64,000 nt of DNA from Pantoea sp. SOD02 (GCF_024707505.1 NZ_CP102604.1:3224001-3288000); one strand, 5' to 3'. Positions 9,606 through 19,434 are shown, counted from the stretch's first letter. Made by a program: numbers and translations. The notes: a model not told the origin generated them from the letters alone.

Positions 9606-10154
9606 TCACTGAGTAACCGGTTGTAAAGCATTAAGAAATGTCTTAACGGATGGCGCCAACACTTCACGCTTTTTAGTGCCAGGCTCCTCCAGAATGACCT
9701 CACCGGTAAGATTGCACAGCGCAATCACATCATTCTCTGAATCGGTGGTGGCAATAAACAAAGTTGGTGCCTGTCTTAAGCGGCGCTTCATAACCAGATG
9801 GCCAATCAGGTTCTCTTGCAGGCGGGTAAAATCCGCTTCACTCCATACCTGCAGCAGGGTAATTGGTCGCTGTTCTAAGGTTGCCGTCATATCGCCGGCA
9901 AATTGCGTGGTGTAAAACGCACTGATTTCCGGTTGCAGTTGCAGATCCAGTGCACGCTCTACCGCTTCAAGCGTGGCCGGTAACGTAAACGGCTGCGGCT
10001 GCCACAACACGCGGTCATCCAGCGTGCTGATGATGCAGTCGGAGGGAACGCCAAGCAGATCGGCGCTGGCGGGAAAATGTCCGGTTTGTTGCTGCCAATG
10101 TTCAACGTAGCGGGCGGTAAAATCACGCAGAGCATCTACGGTTTGCTGCATCAT
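9606..10154 (-). CDS. syd: SecY-interacting protein Syd
   Basis: Cytosolic protein of 182 residues (E. coli Syd 181) that associates with the SecY translocon and is thought to check SecYEG assembly. The whole sequence resembles E. coli Syd, including the acidic loops and the C-terminal LAPSVKTFLNALQPVT. The N-terminus begins MMQQ, so the start may be 10154 or 10151. It is divergent from queF, with about 60 bases between. Confidence 0.93.
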   Translation of the reverse strand: MMQQTVDALRDFTARYVEHWQQQTGHFPASADLLGVPSDCIISTLDDRVLWQPQPFTLPATLEAVERALDLQLQPEISAFYTTQFAGDMTATLEQRPITLLQVWSEADFTRLQENLIGHLVMKRRLRQAPTLFIATTDSENDVIALCNLTGEVILEEPGTKKREVLAPSVKTFLNALQPVTQ

Positions 10155-10216
10155 TCATATTCTCGCAGGTGTTAGGTTACACTTAACCACTTTGATGAAA
10201 TTTAGTGGTAACCGTT

Positions 10217-11062
10217 ATGTCTTCTGAAAACCGGGATCAGGCATTAAGCGGCCTGACCTTAGGTAAGCCCACGGCTTATGTCGATCGTTACGATAACACG
10301 CTGCTGCAATCCGTGCCGCGCAGCCTGAACCGTGAGCCGCTTGGGCTGTATCCCGATAATCTGCCTTTTACTGGCGCAGATATCTGGACGCTATACGAAC
10401 TCTCCTGGCTCAACAGCAAAGGCGTTCCGCAGGTGGCGGTGGGCGAAGTAGTGCTGCGCGCCGATAGCCAAAACCTGATCGAGTCGAAGAGTTTCAAGCT
10501 CTATCTTAACAGCTTTAATCAGACAGTTTTCGCCGACTGGGGCGAAGTGCGCCAGACGCTAGAGCGCGATCTCAGCGCCTGCGCGAACGGTCAGGTCAGC
10601 GTGGCCCTGTTTCGTCTCAGCGAAGTGGAAGGCCAGCCAATTGGCCACTTCACTGGCGAAGTGATTGATGAGCAGGATATCGAAATCCACGATTACGCCT
10701 TCAACGCAGATTATCTGGCGCAGGCCGCAGGCCGCGAGATGGTTGAAGAAACGCTGGTTAGCCATCTGCTGAAATCAAACTGTTTAATCACCAATCAGCC
10801 CGATTGGGGCTCGGTAATGATCCGCTACAAAGGCCCGCGTATCGATCGTGAAGCGCTGCTGCGATATCTCATCTCATTCCGTCAGCACAATGAGTTTCAT
10901 GAGCAGTGCGTTGAACGCATTTTCAACGATGTTCAGCGCTTTTGTCAGCCAGAAGCATTAACCGTTTATGCACGTTACACGCGGCGCGGCGGTCTGGATA
11001 TTAATCCGTGGCGCAGTAACGTGCCATTCTCTCCCGGTTTTTCCCGCCTGGTTCGCCAGTAG
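10217..11062 (+). CDS. queF: NADPH-dependent 7-cyano-7-deazaguanine reductase QueF
   Basis: Reduces the nitrile of preQ0 to the aminomethyl group of preQ1 in queuosine synthesis. It is a type II (long, two-domain) QueF of 281 residues with the NADPH motif [11 protein letters not shown] (residues 89-99), the nucleophile C189 and acid D196 in [13 protein letters not shown]. The ATG at 10217 gives the family length; an in-frame GTG at 10205 is less likely. The ribosome-binding site is weak (TAGTGG). Confidence 0.95.
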   Translation: MSSENRDQALSGLTLGKPTAYVDRYDNTLLQSVPRSLNREPLGLYPDNLPFTGADIWTLYELSWLNSKGVPQVAVGEVVLRADSQNLIESKSFKLYLNSFNQTVFADWGEVRQTLERDLSACANGQVSVALFRLSEVEGQPIGHFTGEVIDEQDIEIHDYAFNADYLAQAAGREMVEETLVSHLLKSNCLITNQPDWGSVMIRYKGPRIDREALLRYLISFRQHNEFHEQCVERIFNDVQRFCQPEALTVYARYTRRGGLDINPWRSNVPFSPGFSRLVRQ

Positions 11063-11244
11063 CAGATTGCGAGACGCCTCGCAGGCCGCTGCACGGATGC
11101 GCGGTTCCTCTTGAGCATTCACGGCGGACAACGTTACTCTGTTGAAGGCGCGATTGAAGCATGCGCGACCAGGGATTTTCGTCGCTGCGTTAATAAGTTA
11201 AGCGCAGCGTCATCAGCCACGCATTTGCGTGTAAAGGAGTTCTC

Positions 11245-12609
11245 TTGATTACACATATCAGCCCGCTTGGCTCGATGGATCTGCTCTCCCAGCTTGAAGT
11301 CGACATGCTGAAGCGCACTGCCAGCAGCGACCTTTATCAGCTGTTTCGTAACTGCTCACTTGCGGTACTCAACTCAGGTAGCCAAACCGACAGCAGCCAG
11401 GAATTACTTTCCCGTTTCGAAAACTTTGATATCAACGTGTTGCGCCGTGAACGCGGTGTGAAACTTGAACTCATCAACCCGCCGGAAGAGGCGTTTGTTG
11501 ATGGCCGTATTATTCGTTCGCTACAGGCGAACCTGTTTGCCGTGCTGCGCGATATTCTGTTTGTGAACGGTCAACTGGCGGCGACCGAACGCTGCCAGAA
11601 TGATGAACCGGAAGACTCTGCGCATATCACCAATCAGGTGTTTTCGATTCTGCGTAACGCGCGTGCGCTGCATATTGGTGAATACCCGAATACCGTGGTG
11701 TGTTGGGGCGGTCACTCGATCAATGCGGTGGAATACCAATATTGCCGCAACGTCGGCACGCAAATGGGCCTGCGCGAACTCAACATCTGTACCGGTTGCG
11801 GGCCTGGCGTGATGGAAGCCCCGATGAAAGGTGCCGCCGTTGGCCATGCGCAGCAGCGCTATCATGACAGTCGTTTTATCGGCCTGACCGAACCCTCAAT
11901 CATTGCCGCAGAGCCACCGAATCCGCTGGTCAATGAGCTGATCATCATGCCGGATATCGAAAAACGTCTCGAAGCCTTTGTGCGTATCGCCCACGGCATC
12001 GTGATCTTCCCTGGCGGCGTGGGCACGGCAGAAGAGCTGCTCTATCTGTTGGGTATTTTGATGAATCCACATAACAGCGATCAGGTACTTCCGCTGATTC
12101 TGACCGGACCCAAAGAGAGCGCCGACTACTTCCGCGTGCTGGATGATTTCATCGTCAACACGCTGGGTGAAGGCGCACGCAAGCACTACAAAATCATCAT
12201 TGATGATGCCGCTGAAGTGGCGCGTCTGATGAAGAAAGCCATGCCGCAGGTGAAAGAATATCGTCGCGAAACTGGCGATGCCTACAGCTTCAACTGGTCG
12301 ATTCGTATCGCCCCCGAATTGCAGGTGCCCTTCCTGCCGACGCACGAGAATATGGCAAACCTGAAGCTGTTCCCGGATCAGCCTGCCGAGCTGCTGGCGG
12401 CCGATCTGCGTCGCGCTTTCTCCGGCATTGTCGCGGGTAACGTTAAAGAGATCGGGATTCGTGAAATTCGCGAGAAAGGTCCATACAAGCTGCACGGCGA
12501 TGCCAATCTCATGCACCGCATGGATGAGCTGTTGCAAGGCTTTGTCGCACAGCAGCGCATGAAGCTGCCGGGCAGCGCCTACACGCCTTGCTACGAAATC
12601 ATCAAATAA
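11245..12609 (+). CDS. ppnN: nucleotide 5'-monophosphate nucleosidase PpnN (YgdH)
   Basis: LOG-family nucleosidase, 454 residues, that hydrolyses purine and pyrimidine nucleotides to base and ribose-5-phosphate; the E. coli enzyme is stimulated by (p)ppGpp. The signature [15 protein letters not shown] lies near residues 259-273, and the N- and C-terminal flanking domains match E. coli. Translation appears to begin at TTG (11245), as in E. coli, with a strong AAGGAG five bases upstream. The E. coli neighbours sdaC and sdaB are not present downstream. Confidence 0.94.
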   Translation: MITHISPLGSMDLLSQLEVDMLKRTASSDLYQLFRNCSLAVLNSGSQTDSSQELLSRFENFDINVLRRERGVKLELINPPEEAFVDGRIIRSLQANLFAVLRDILFVNGQLAATERCQNDEPEDSAHITNQVFSILRNARALHIGEYPNTVVCWGGHSINAVEYQYCRNVGTQMGLRELNICTGCGPGVMEAPMKGAAVGHAQQRYHDSRFIGLTEPSIIAAEPPNPLVNELIIMPDIEKRLEAFVRIAHGIVIFPGGVGTAEELLYLLGILMNPHNSDQVLPLILTGPKESADYFRVLDDFIVNTLGEGARKHYKIIIDDAAEVARLMKKAMPQVKEYRRETGDAYSFNWSIRIAPELQVPFLPTHENMANLKLFPDQPAELLAADLRRAFSGIVAGNVKEIGIREIREKGPYKLHGDANLMHRMDELLQGFVAQQRMKLPGSAYTPCYEIIK

Positions 12610-12620
12610 CCCACCAGGAA

Positions 12621-12638
12621 GGCAGCCTGCGGGCTGCC
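12621..12638 (+). other. hairpin in the ppnN-xni gap
   Basis: GGCAGCC-tgcg-GGCTGCC forms a 7-bp stem with a 4-nt loop, between an AGGAAGG (12616-12622) and the xni ATG at 12648. No T-run follows, so termination is unlikely. Folding would bring the Shine-Dalgarno-like AGGA closer to the start codon. Confidence 0.4.
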
Positions 12639-12647
12639 GCTATCGCT

Positions 12648-13406
12648 ATGTCGTTTCATCTTCTTATCATTGATGCACTCAATCTGATTCGTCGTCTGCA
12701 CGCCGTTCAGGGATCGCCGTGCCGCGATAGCTGCGTTGCTGCTTTGCATCAGTTATTAGGACATACCCAGCCCACGCATGTGGTGGCGGTGTTTGATAGC
12801 CATGAGCGTCAGCCTGGCTGGCGCCATCAACTTTTGCCGGATTACAAAGCGGGTCGCCCGCCAATGCCGGAAGATCTGCATCTGGAGATGCCCGCGCTAC
12901 AGGACGCCTTCCGCGCCGCTGGCGTCAGCTGTTGGGTGGCCGATTTAGACGAAGCCGACGATCTCGCCGCCACGCTGGCGGTGAAAATGGCTGATGCCGG
13001 TCATCAGGCAACGATTGTCTCGACCGATAAAGGCTATTGCCAACTGCTGGCTCCCAACATTCGCATTCGCGATTATTTCCAGAAGCGCTGGCTGGATGTG
13101 CCTTTTATCGAGCAAGAGTTTGGTGTCTCGCCCGCGCAGTTGCCCGATTACTGGGGATTGTGCGGTATCAGCAGCAGTAAAATTCCTGGCGTGCCCGGCA
13201 TTGGCCCGAAAAGCGCCCGTGAGCTGTTAATGCAGTTTGGTTCGCTGGATGCGATTTATCAGCAATGGGATCAGGTGCCGAGCAAGTGGCAGGGGAAATT
13301 GCAGGAACAGCGGGAAATGGCCGAAATCTGCCGAAAAGTCTCGACGTTAAAACGGGATTTGGTATTGCAAGGCAATCTCAATACATTGAGATATAAGGCG
13401 TTGTAG
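12648..13406 (+). CDS. xni: flap endonuclease Xni (exonuclease IX)
   Basis: A 5'-nuclease of the FEN family related to the Pol I N-terminal domain, 252 residues. Family features are the N-terminal [12 protein letters not shown], the acidic cluster [13 protein letters not shown], and the DNA/K+-binding helix-hairpin-helix segment [18 protein letters not shown]. The start at 12648 gives the usual length; an upstream frame to 12588 overlaps ppnN. The stop codon TAG at 13404-13406 lies within the leading GTAGGGT of a palindromic repeat. Confidence 0.93.
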   Translation: MSFHLLIIDALNLIRRLHAVQGSPCRDSCVAALHQLLGHTQPTHVVAVFDSHERQPGWRHQLLPDYKAGRPPMPEDLHLEMPALQDAFRAAGVSCWVADLDEADDLAATLAVKMADAGHQATIVSTDKGYCQLLAPNIRIRDYFQKRWLDVPFIEQEFGVSPAQLPDYWGLCGISSSKIPGVPGIGPKSARELLMQFGSLDAIYQQWDQVPSKWQGKLQEQREMAEICRKVSTLKRDLVLQGNLNTLRYKAL

Positions 13407-13447
13407 GGTGCGCATTCATGCGCACCAGGTCACCATAAATGGCGACC
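13407..13447. repeat. palindromic repeat pair (REP-like), locus 2
   Basis: GGTGCGCATTCATGCGCACC (13407-13426), followed after one base by GGTCACCATAAATGGCGACC (13428-13447, one stem mismatch). They lie between the convergent xni and rlmM genes and abut the ERIC array. Confidence 0.85.
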
Positions 13448-13464
13448 CTACAAAAACCCAGCAT

Positions 13465-13590
13465 ATCCTGCGAAATAATTTGTGCTACAGCAAGGCGGCA
13501 AGTGCGTGAGTCCCCGGAAGCATACATCAGTATGTGACCGGGGCGAGCAAACGCAGCCAACGCCGTTGTAGCGCAAAGTATGAAGCAGGC
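13465..13590. repeat. ERIC (IRU) element, tandem copy 1
   Basis: A 126-base unit with ERIC hallmarks: the central ATACATCAGTATGTGACCGG, the GAGCAAACGCAGCCAACGC arm, and CCTGC...GCAGG-like ends. It differs from copy 2 at about six positions. Confidence 0.85.
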
Positions 13591-13716
13591 ATCCTGCGAA
13601 ATAATTTGTGCTACAGCAAGGCGGCAAGTGCGCGAGTCCCCGGGAGCATACATCAGTATGTGACCGGGGCGAGCAAACGCAGCCAACGCCGCTGTAGTGC
13701 AAAGTATGAAGCAGGA
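13591..13716. repeat. ERIC (IRU) element, tandem copy 2
   Basis: Second 126-base unit in exact head-to-tail register with copy 1, giving a directly repeated ERIC pair. Confidence 0.85.
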
Positions 13717-13744
13717 CCGCTGTAGCGCAAAGTATGAAGCAGGA
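13717..13744. repeat. partial third ERIC end (28-bp tandem duplication)
   Basis: Repeats the terminal 28 bases of copy 2 (13689-13716) with a single difference, ending directly at the rlmM stop codon complement at 13745. Confidence 0.8.
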
Positions 13745-14845
13745 TTAGCGCTCGTCGCGACGGCCGCCCACTGCCGCCCACAACCGGCGTACGTGAACGG
13801 TCACTTCTTCGCGGTCGTGATACAGCTGACGCGCCTGAATCTGGGCATTAATGCCCTGCGCTTTCAGCGCGTCATTAATCATCGCCAGGTTCTGCGTCAC
13901 TTCTTCGTAGCGCTTTTTCATGGGCAGCTTGAGGTTGAAGATCGCTTCACGGCACCAGCCATTCACCAGCCATTCGGTCATCAGGCTCGCTACGCGCACC
14001 GGTTTTTCCACCATGTCGCACACCAACCAACTGATATTGGTACGCGGCGGACGGAATTTAAAACCATCTTCGCGGCAGTGCGTGACTTGTCCGGTATCCA
14101 TCAGGCTTGGCGCCATTGGGCCGTTATCCACCGCAAATACCCACATGCTGCGTTTCACCAGTTGATAGGTCCAACCGCCGGGGCAAGCGCCGAGATCGAC
14201 GGCGTACATGCCGCTGGCTAAACGCTCATCCCACTCATCCGCAGGCACAAACACGTGGAAGGCCTCTTCCAGCTTGAGCGTGGAACGGCTCGGCGCATCG
14301 GACGGGAACTTCAGGCGCGGAATACCCATGTAGAACGGCGAGTTGTTTTCCGGCAGCGAATAGCCAACGTAGCAGGTGCCCGGCGCAATAAAGAACACAT
14401 GCACCACCGGACGCTTCGGCGTTTCGTAATTAAGCAGGATTTTGCTTTCACGCAGGCTGGCACGCAGCGGCACGGTTAATTTACGGCAGAACTTGGTGAG
14501 CTCTTTAGCTTCATTGGTATCCGGCACTTCAACCCGCAGTTCTCCGCCCTTCTCCACCACACCGGTCAGCATGCCGACAATCGGCGTGATGCGATCTTCT
14601 GGCGGCAAATCGCGCAGCAGCTCTCCCACCACCAGCATCTGACGAGCAAAGATCAGCTCGGCAAACGGCAGCGTTTGGATCAGCTTTTCAGCGTCTTCCT
14701 GCTGATAGCACTCATACAGCACGTAACCCGAATCATCTTTGACGCGCGGGAAACCGTAAATCTCACGCTCAGCCGCTTTCGCGCTGATTTCTGCCGCGCA
14801 CTCTTTCTCAAATCCCGGACGGCAATAGAGTAAAACTTTATTCAT
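13745..14845 (-). CDS. rlmM: 23S rRNA (cytidine-2498-2'-O)-methyltransferase RlmM
   Basis: SAM-dependent 2'-O-methyltransferase acting on C2498 of 23S rRNA, 366 residues like E. coli RlmM. An N-terminal THUMP-like domain precedes a Rossmann-type methyltransferase domain with the SAM motif [14 protein letters not shown] and later LVCDMVEKP. The start lies inside the 3' end of ygdD (8-base overlap), consistent with the gcvA-ygdD-rlmM order of E. coli. The stop codon abuts an ERIC end. Confidence 0.95.
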   Translation of the reverse strand: MNKVLLYCRPGFEKECAAEISAKAAEREIYGFPRVKDDSGYVLYECYQQEDAEKLIQTLPFAELIFARQMLVVGELLRDLPPEDRITPIVGMLTGVVEKGGELRVEVPDTNEAKELTKFCRKLTVPLRASLRESKILLNYETPKRPVVHVFFIAPGTCYVGYSLPENNSPFYMGIPRLKFPSDAPSRSTLKLEEAFHVFVPADEWDERLASGMYAVDLGACPGGWTYQLVKRSMWVFAVDNGPMAPSLMDTGQVTHCREDGFKFRPPRTNISWLVCDMVEKPVRVASLMTEWLVNGWCREAIFNLKLPMKKRYEEVTQNLAMINDALKAQGINAQIQARQLYHDREEVTVHVRRLWAAVGGRRDER

Positions 14846-15233
14846 GGCGATCTGCCTTTCGTTTCAGACGCAGTGCGCCAATCAACATCAAGAACCAGCC
14901 AATAAGGAAGCACAAGCCGCCCACTGGCGTAACAAAAACCCAAAACTTCATGTGCGACAGCGCCAGACAATAGAGGCTGCCACTGAACAACACGGTACCC
15001 AGCGCCATCGCGGCGCTACTCCAGTAAAACCAGATATTGGCGCGGCGCAGCATGGCGGCACCCAAGCCGATCACCGCCAGCGTGTGATACGCCTGATATT
15101 CGAGGCCGGTATGTATCCACGCCATTTCGGCCGGGCCAAGCGATTTGCTCAGCACATGCGCCCCGAAAGCACCAAACGCCACCAGTAAAAATCCACTGAT
15201 AGCAGCAAAAACAAACATGGCACGACTGGACAT
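14838..15233 (-). CDS. ygdD: DUF423 inner-membrane protein YgdD
   Basis: Small hydrophobic protein of 131 residues with about four membrane-spanning helices (family DUF423) and the conserved [10 protein letters not shown] and [11 protein letters not shown] segments. It matches E. coli YgdD. The second of two adjacent ATGs (15233) is taken as the start; the first is at 15236. Function is unknown. It overlaps rlmM by 8 bases and follows gcvA. Confidence 0.92.
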   Translation of the reverse strand: MSSRAMFVFAAISGFLLVAFGAFGAHVLSKSLGPAEMAWIHTGLEYQAYHTLAVIGLGAAMLRRANIWFYWSSAAMALGTVLFSGSLYCLALSHMKFWVFVTPVGGLCFLIGWFLMLIGALRLKRKADRHE

Positions 15234-15282
15234 CAAAGAATCCTCAAGGTAGTGCGCACATCACTGTGCAGCCATCGATGCA

Positions 15283-16200
15283 TTAGTGATCGTAGCGAAA
15301 ACGGAATTTTTCTTGTTCATTGGCCGCTTTTTCCAGGATCCACTGACGAAAGGCGGCTATTTTACCCAGTTCTGCCTGGCTGTCATGACAAACCAGATAA
15401 AAAGCATTTTTACTGACTAATACGTCATTAAAAGGACACACCAGGCGACCGGCTTCAATCTCACTCTGCGCCATCACATTATTCGCCAGCGCCACGCCCT
15501 GACCATGAATCGCCGCCTGCAATACCATGGCGCTGTGACTGAAGATCGGGCCCTGTTGCACATTAATGTGCTGCAAACCCAGCTGGCGCGTATAGGATTG
15601 CCAGTCGCGGCGCGATGCATCATGCAGTAGCGTGCAGTGCGCCAAATCAGCCGGTGATTTGAGCGGATTGTCGCCGGTCAGCAACATTGGTGAGCAGACC
15701 GGCAGCAAATATTCGGCATACAATTTCTCAACCCGCAGGCCTGGCCAATTGCCGCGACCGTAGAAAATCGCCACGTCGACGTCGTCCGCCAATTTCTCCT
15801 CATCGCGGTCCACCGCCTGGATACGCACGTCGATGCCCGGATAAGCCATATTAAAGCTGGAAAGGCGAGGCACCAGCCACTGAATGGCGAAACTCGGCAG
15901 CAAACTGACGGTAAGCGCACCTTTGGCGCTGCGCGCCTGCAACTTGCGCGTGGCATCGTTTAGGGCTGAGAAAATCTCCTTGATGTCTAAGTAGTAGCTT
16001 TGACCTTCTTCCGTCAGTAAAAGCGAACGATTCCTCCGGCGAAACAGCTTTAAACCTAAGAAATCTTCCAGAGATTTGATCTGATGGCTGACAGCAGCCT
16101 GGGTAACAAACAGCTCTTCAGCGGCTTTGGTGAAGCTCAAATGACGGGCAGCAGCATCGAAGACGCGTAAAGCATTGAGCGGCGGAAGGCGTTTAGACAT
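15283..16200 (-). CDS. gcvA: LysR-type regulator GcvA of the glycine cleavage system
   Basis: Transcription factor controlling gcvTHP and activating the divergent gcvB sRNA. It has 305 residues, the E. coli GcvA length. The N-terminal winged helix-turn-helix covers SFTKAAEELFVTQAAVSHQI (about residues 20-40), followed by a LysR effector-binding domain. The ATG at 16200 gives the family start; the ATG 24 bases upstream is less likely. The intergenic region with gcvB should hold GcvA sites. Confidence 0.95.
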   Translation of the reverse strand: MSKRLPPLNALRVFDAAARHLSFTKAAEELFVTQAAVSHQIKSLEDFLGLKLFRRRNRSLLLTEEGQSYYLDIKEIFSALNDATRKLQARSAKGALTVSLLPSFAIQWLVPRLSSFNMAYPGIDVRIQAVDRDEEKLADDVDVAIFYGRGNWPGLRVEKLYAEYLLPVCSPMLLTGDNPLKSPADLAHCTLLHDASRRDWQSYTRQLGLQHINVQQGPIFSHSAMVLQAAIHGQGVALANNVMAQSEIEAGRLVCPFNDVLVSKNAFYLVCHDSQAELGKIAAFRQWILEKAANEQEKFRFRYDH

Positions 16201-16294
16201 GGTTTTCCGTATCCGGATTGACAAGGTAATACTTCAACTTATACAAAGTCGCTACGTATTAGTTTTTTTAATCCGAGACATTATAATTTGTCCG

Positions 16295-16323
16295 TTGAGG
16301 AAGCTCCAGCAAATACCTATAGT
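16295..16323 (+). promoter_or_regulatory. gcvB promoter
   Basis: A -35 TTGAGG (16295-16300) and -10 TATAGT (16318-16323) separated by 17 bases, six bases before the inferred first base of GcvB at 16330. Upstream DNA (16201-16294) is AT-rich and lies in the gcvA-gcvB divergent region. Confidence 0.7.
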
Positions 16324-16329
16324 TGCCGC

Positions 16330-16528
16330 ACTTCCTGAGCCGGAACGAAAAGATTTCTGGAAACGTGCGAGAGATCGCAGACTTTTGGAGAGCTTTTGGC
16401 TTGTGGTCGTGATGTTGTGTTTGCATTTTGATCTGCCGCTTGCAGATCAAGCTTTTAATTCCTGTAGATTTACCCTGTCTGTCCATAGTGATTTTAAATA
16501 GCACCGCAAATTGCGGTGCTTTTTTTTT
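16330..16528 (+). ncRNA. gcvB: GcvB small regulatory RNA
   Basis: Hfq-dependent sRNA that represses many amino-acid and peptide transporter mRNAs. The 5' end ACTTCCTGAGCCGGAACGAA, the G/U-rich R1 target-binding region (about 16401-16427), the R2 seed TACCCTGTCTGTCCATAGTG and the terminator match E. coli GcvB. It is divergent from gcvA as in E. coli. The R1 stretch appears shorter than I recall for E. coli, and a hairpin GATCTGC/GCAGATC follows it. The length of about 199 nt fits the family. Confidence 0.95.
16501..16528 (+). terminator. gcvB factor-independent terminator
   Basis: GCACCGCAA-a-TTGCGGTGC stem followed by nine T residues. Confidence 0.92.
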
Positions 16529-16543
16529 ATCTCTTACTGCCGT

Positions 16544-16768
16544 TTACTGCCCCATCTCTACCATCTCTTTGACGTCAGAGCGGTTAATCTGCTGCTTATT
16601 GCCATTGGCATCCTGATAGCTGATCATACCGGTTTCGTCATCAACTTTAGGTTTGCCATCGGCGACGATGGTGCGACCATCGTTAGTGTGCATCACGTAA
16701 TTGCTGGAACATGCGGACAGGGTAAAGGCCAGAGTACATACGGCCAGCACTGCGGTGAGTTTATTCAT
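16544..16768 (-). CDS. ygdI: small lipoprotein YgdI (DUF903)
   Basis: Lipoprotein of 74 residues with a signal peptide ending in the lipobox LSAC (lipidated C20) and the conserved SNYVMHTNDGRTIVADGKP core of the YgdI/YgdR family. It is placed in the envelope; its function is unknown. It closely matches E. coli YgdI and sits next to gcvB as there. A paralogue, ygdR, lies at 45685 in the same window. Confidence 0.93.
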   Translation of the reverse strand: MNKLTAVLAVCTLAFTLSACSSNYVMHTNDGRTIVADGKPKVDDETGMISYQDANGNKQQINRSDVKEMVEMGQ

Positions 16769-16974
16769 CTTCTATCTCCTTGCAGATTGATTGCATTAAA
16801 CCACCCGCATGCGCTCACCAAAGGTAGCGCCAGTGAAATCGACTGTGAATAGCGATGCGTTATGCGGGTTTCGGTTCAAACCTTGCAATAATTAGCATAA
16901 CGCGCTTTTCCAGCTTTGCCAGGCAACGGGCCAGCTTTCAGCCTGGTCCTAATATGATTAACAGTGGGCTGAGT

Positions 16975-18180
16975 ATGACCATTTTTTCCCCAGGCGCCTT
17001 CCGCCAGCAGTTCCCCGCAATGAGCGATGCCGGTATCTACCTCGATAGCGCCGCCACTGCGCTCAAGCCGCAGGCGGTGATCGACGCAACCGCACAGTTC
17101 TACAGCTTAAGCGCTGGCACCGTGCATCGCAGCCAGTTCGCTGCCGCCCGCGCGCTGACGGAAAAATACGAACAGGCGCGCGGTTTAGTGGCGCGCTGGC
17201 TCAATGCTGCGGACGATCGGCAGATTGTCTGGACGCGTGGCACCACCGAAGCGATCAATCTGGTGGCGAACAGCTGGTTGGCACCGCGACTGCAAGCTGG
17301 CGATGAAATCGTGGTTAGCGAAGCCGAGCACCACGCCAATCTGGTGCCGTGGTTGATGGTGGCAAAAGCGGCGGGCGCGAAAGTAGTGAAATGGCCGCTG
17401 GGCGCCGATCGTTTGCCGGATATCGCGCAGCTGCCGACGTTGCTCAATTCACGCACCCGATTGTTAGCCGTTGGCCAGATGTCGAACGTCACCGGCGGCT
17501 GTCCGGATCTGGCGCAGGCGATCCGTTTAGCCCATGACGTCGGCGCCAAAGTGATGGTTGATGGTGCACAAGGCGTGGTGCATTGTCCGCCGGATGTGCA
17601 GGCGCTGGATATTGATTTCTATGCTTTTTCAGGCCATAAACTTTACGGCCCGATGGGCATTGGCGTGCTGTATGGCAAGGCGGAATTGCTGGAGGCGATG
17701 GATCCGTGGCAAGGCGGCGGCAAAATGCTGACGCAGGTCGATTTTAACGGTTTCACGCCGCAGCCGGTGCCGTGGCGTTTTGAGGCTGGAACGCCTAACG
17801 TTGCGGGCGTGGTGGGTTTGAGTGCAGCGCTGGAGTGGCTGGCGCAACATGATGGCAAAAAGGCTGAGATGTGGAGCCAGCAACTAGCAAGCCTGGCAGA
17901 AGAGCAGCTGAGCGAGATCCCCGGTTTCCGCAGCTTCCGCTGTGGCAATGCCAGCCTGCTGGCGTTTGATATTGCCGGTATTCATCACAGCGACATCGTC
18001 ACGCTGCTCGCCGAGCACGGCATCGCGTTACGCGCCGGACAGCACTGCGCGCAGCCGCTGATGGCGGCGCTTGGCGTCACCGGCACGCTGCGCGTCTCGT
18101 TCGCCCCCTATAATAATTTGCAGGACGTGGATGCGCTGGTGCGCGCCATGCGCCATGCCGTCGACTTACTGAGTGAATAA
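16975..18180 (+). CDS. csdA: cysteine desulfurase CsdA
   Basis: PLP-dependent class V aminotransferase-fold enzyme that removes sulfur from cysteine (or sulfinate from cysteine sulfinate) as a protein-bound persulfide. With the ATG at 16975 it has 401 residues. The PLP lysine falls at K222 (SGHKLYGP) and the persulfide cysteine at C358 (RAGQHCAQP), identical to E. coli numbering, which supports this start over the longer frame to 16855. CsdE directly follows and accepts the sulfur. Confidence 0.95.
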   Translation: MTIFSPGAFRQQFPAMSDAGIYLDSAATALKPQAVIDATAQFYSLSAGTVHRSQFAAARALTEKYEQARGLVARWLNAADDRQIVWTRGTTEAINLVANSWLAPRLQAGDEIVVSEAEHHANLVPWLMVAKAAGAKVVKWPLGADRLPDIAQLPTLLNSRTRLLAVGQMSNVTGGCPDLAQAIRLAHDVGAKVMVDGAQGVVHCPPDVQALDIDFYAFSGHKLYGPMGIGVLYGKAELLEAMDPWQGGGKMLTQVDFNGFTPQPVPWRFEAGTPNVAGVVGLSAALEWLAQHDGKKAEMWSQQLASLAEEQLSEIPGFRSFRCGNASLLAFDIAGIHHSDIVTLLAEHGIALRAGQHCAQPLMAALGVTGTLRVSFAPYNNLQDVDALVRAMRHAVDLLSE

Positions 18181-18184
18181 GCCC

Positions 18185-18640
18185 ATGACATCAACTCTGC
18201 TCGCCCCGCATCCGTTCGGCGATCTGATTACCGCAGCCAGCCTGACGGAAAAATTCACCCATTTCCATCAGTGGGAAGATCGTTATCGTCAGTTGATCCA
18301 GCTCAGCCGCCAGCTGCCTGCGTTAGCGGAGGAGTTGAAAACGCCGGATATTGAGCTCACGGGCTGTGAAAATCGCGTGTGGCTCAGCAGCCAATTGTTG
18401 AACAACGGCACGCTGCACTTTTATGGCGACAGCGAAGGACGCATCGTACGTGGATTGCTGGCGGTGTTGCTGACGGCGGTGGAAGGCAAAACGCCAACCG
18501 ATTTGCTACTGCAAGATCCGCTGGCGTTGTTTGATACCTTAGGGCTACGAGCACAGCTGAGTGCGTCGCGCAGCAGCGGCTTACAGGCGCTGGCGGATGC
18601 GGTGCAACGCGCTGCACGTCAGCATACTCAGGCCGTTTGA
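18185..18640 (+). CDS. csdE: sulfur acceptor protein CsdE
   Basis: SufE-like partner of CsdA that takes over persulfide sulfur and passes it on, notably toward TcdA-linked chemistry. It has 151 residues; the acceptor cysteine is C61 in GCENRVWL, the same number as in E. coli. It starts 4 bases after csdA. Its 3' end overlaps the convergent tcdA by 13 bases. Confidence 0.94.
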   Translation: MTSTLLAPHPFGDLITAASLTEKFTHFHQWEDRYRQLIQLSRQLPALAEELKTPDIELTGCENRVWLSSQLLNNGTLHFYGDSEGRIVRGLLAVLLTAVEGKTPTDLLLQDPLALFDTLGLRAQLSASRSSGLQALADAVQRAARQHTQAV

Positions 18641-19434
18641 CGCGCCGCCTTCGCCAGAAACTTCTTCAACGCATGGGAAACCGCCGCAAACCCGAAAGTG
18701 GCGGTAACCATGGTTGCCGCGCCAAATCCGGCGGCACAATCCATACGTTTCGGCCCTTCTGCGGTGGAGCGTGAAGTACACACGCTGCCGTCCGGCTGCG
18801 GATACATCAGCGCTTCCGTCGAGAATACGCAGTCGATACCGAGCTTGCCTTTGCTGTTCTTCACCACGCCGAAATCCCCTTTCAATCTTTCACGCAGCTT
18901 AGCGGCCAGCGGATCCTGAATGGTTTTCGCCAGATCGCTAACCTGGATCTGCGTGGGATCGATCTGGCCGCCCGCGCCGCCGGTGGTAATCAGCGGGATC
19001 TTGTTGCGACGACACCAGGCAATCAACGCGGCTTTGGGCCGCACGCTATCAATCGCATCAATCACGTAGTCGAAACCCGCCGATAACAGTTCGGCGGTAT
19101 TCTCCGGCGTGATGAAGTCATCGATACAGATCACTTCGCATTCCGGATTGATGGCGCGCATACGTTCCGCCATCACTTCTGTTTTCGCCTGGCCCACTTT
19201 GCCCTGCAGCGCATGGATCTGGCGGTTGGTATTGGTGATACAGACATCGTCCATATCAATCAGGGTGATTTTACCGATGCCGGTGCGCACCAGCGCTTCC
19301 GCCGCCCATGAACCTACGCCACCAATACCAATCACGCAAAAATGCGCGTCGGCAAAACGCTGTAGCGCGTCCTGCCCATAGAGACGCGCCGTGCCGCCAA
19401 AACGTTGTCGCCAGGCGTCGCTTACTACTGTCAT
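18628..19434 (-). CDS. tcdA: tRNA threonylcarbamoyladenosine dehydratase TcdA (CsdL)
   Basis: E1-like (ThiF/MoeB family) ATP-dependent enzyme that cyclises t6A37 of tRNA to ct6A. It has 268 residues, with the nucleotide-binding loop [20 protein letters not shown], the acidic motif LIDMDDV and a C-terminal hydrophobic tail. The ATG at 19434 is used; an in-frame TTG lies 6 bases upstream. It is convergent with, and overlaps, csdE, whose product supports its function in E. coli. Confidence 0.94.
   Translation of the reverse strand: MTVVSDAWRQRFGGTARLYGQDALQRFADAHFCVIGIGGVGSWAAEALVRTGIGKITLIDMDDVCITNTNRQIHALQGKVGQAKTEVMAERMRAINPECEVICIDDFITPENTAELLSAGFDYVIDAIDSVRPKAALIAWCRRNKIPLITTGGAGGQIDPTQIQVSDLAKTIQDPLAAKLRERLKGDFGVVKNSKGKLGIDCVFSTEALMYPQPDGSVCTSRSTAEGPKRMDCAAGFGAATMVTATFGFAAVSHALKKFLAKAARQTA

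Noticed and set aside
13378..13725. Short frames with internally repeated protein sequence on both strands in the xni-rlmM gap
   Set aside because: The protein repeats simply reflect the tandem ERIC copies; non-coding repeat DNA explains them.
13465..13744. Possible CRISPR array from regular repeats
   Set aside because: Repeat units are 126 bases with no spacer between them and match the ERIC pattern; no cas genes are present.
16430..16456. Separate terminator-like hairpin inside GcvB (GATCTGC/GCAGATC)
   Set aside because: It is an internal stem of the sRNA; the following U-run is too short (four) for efficient termination.
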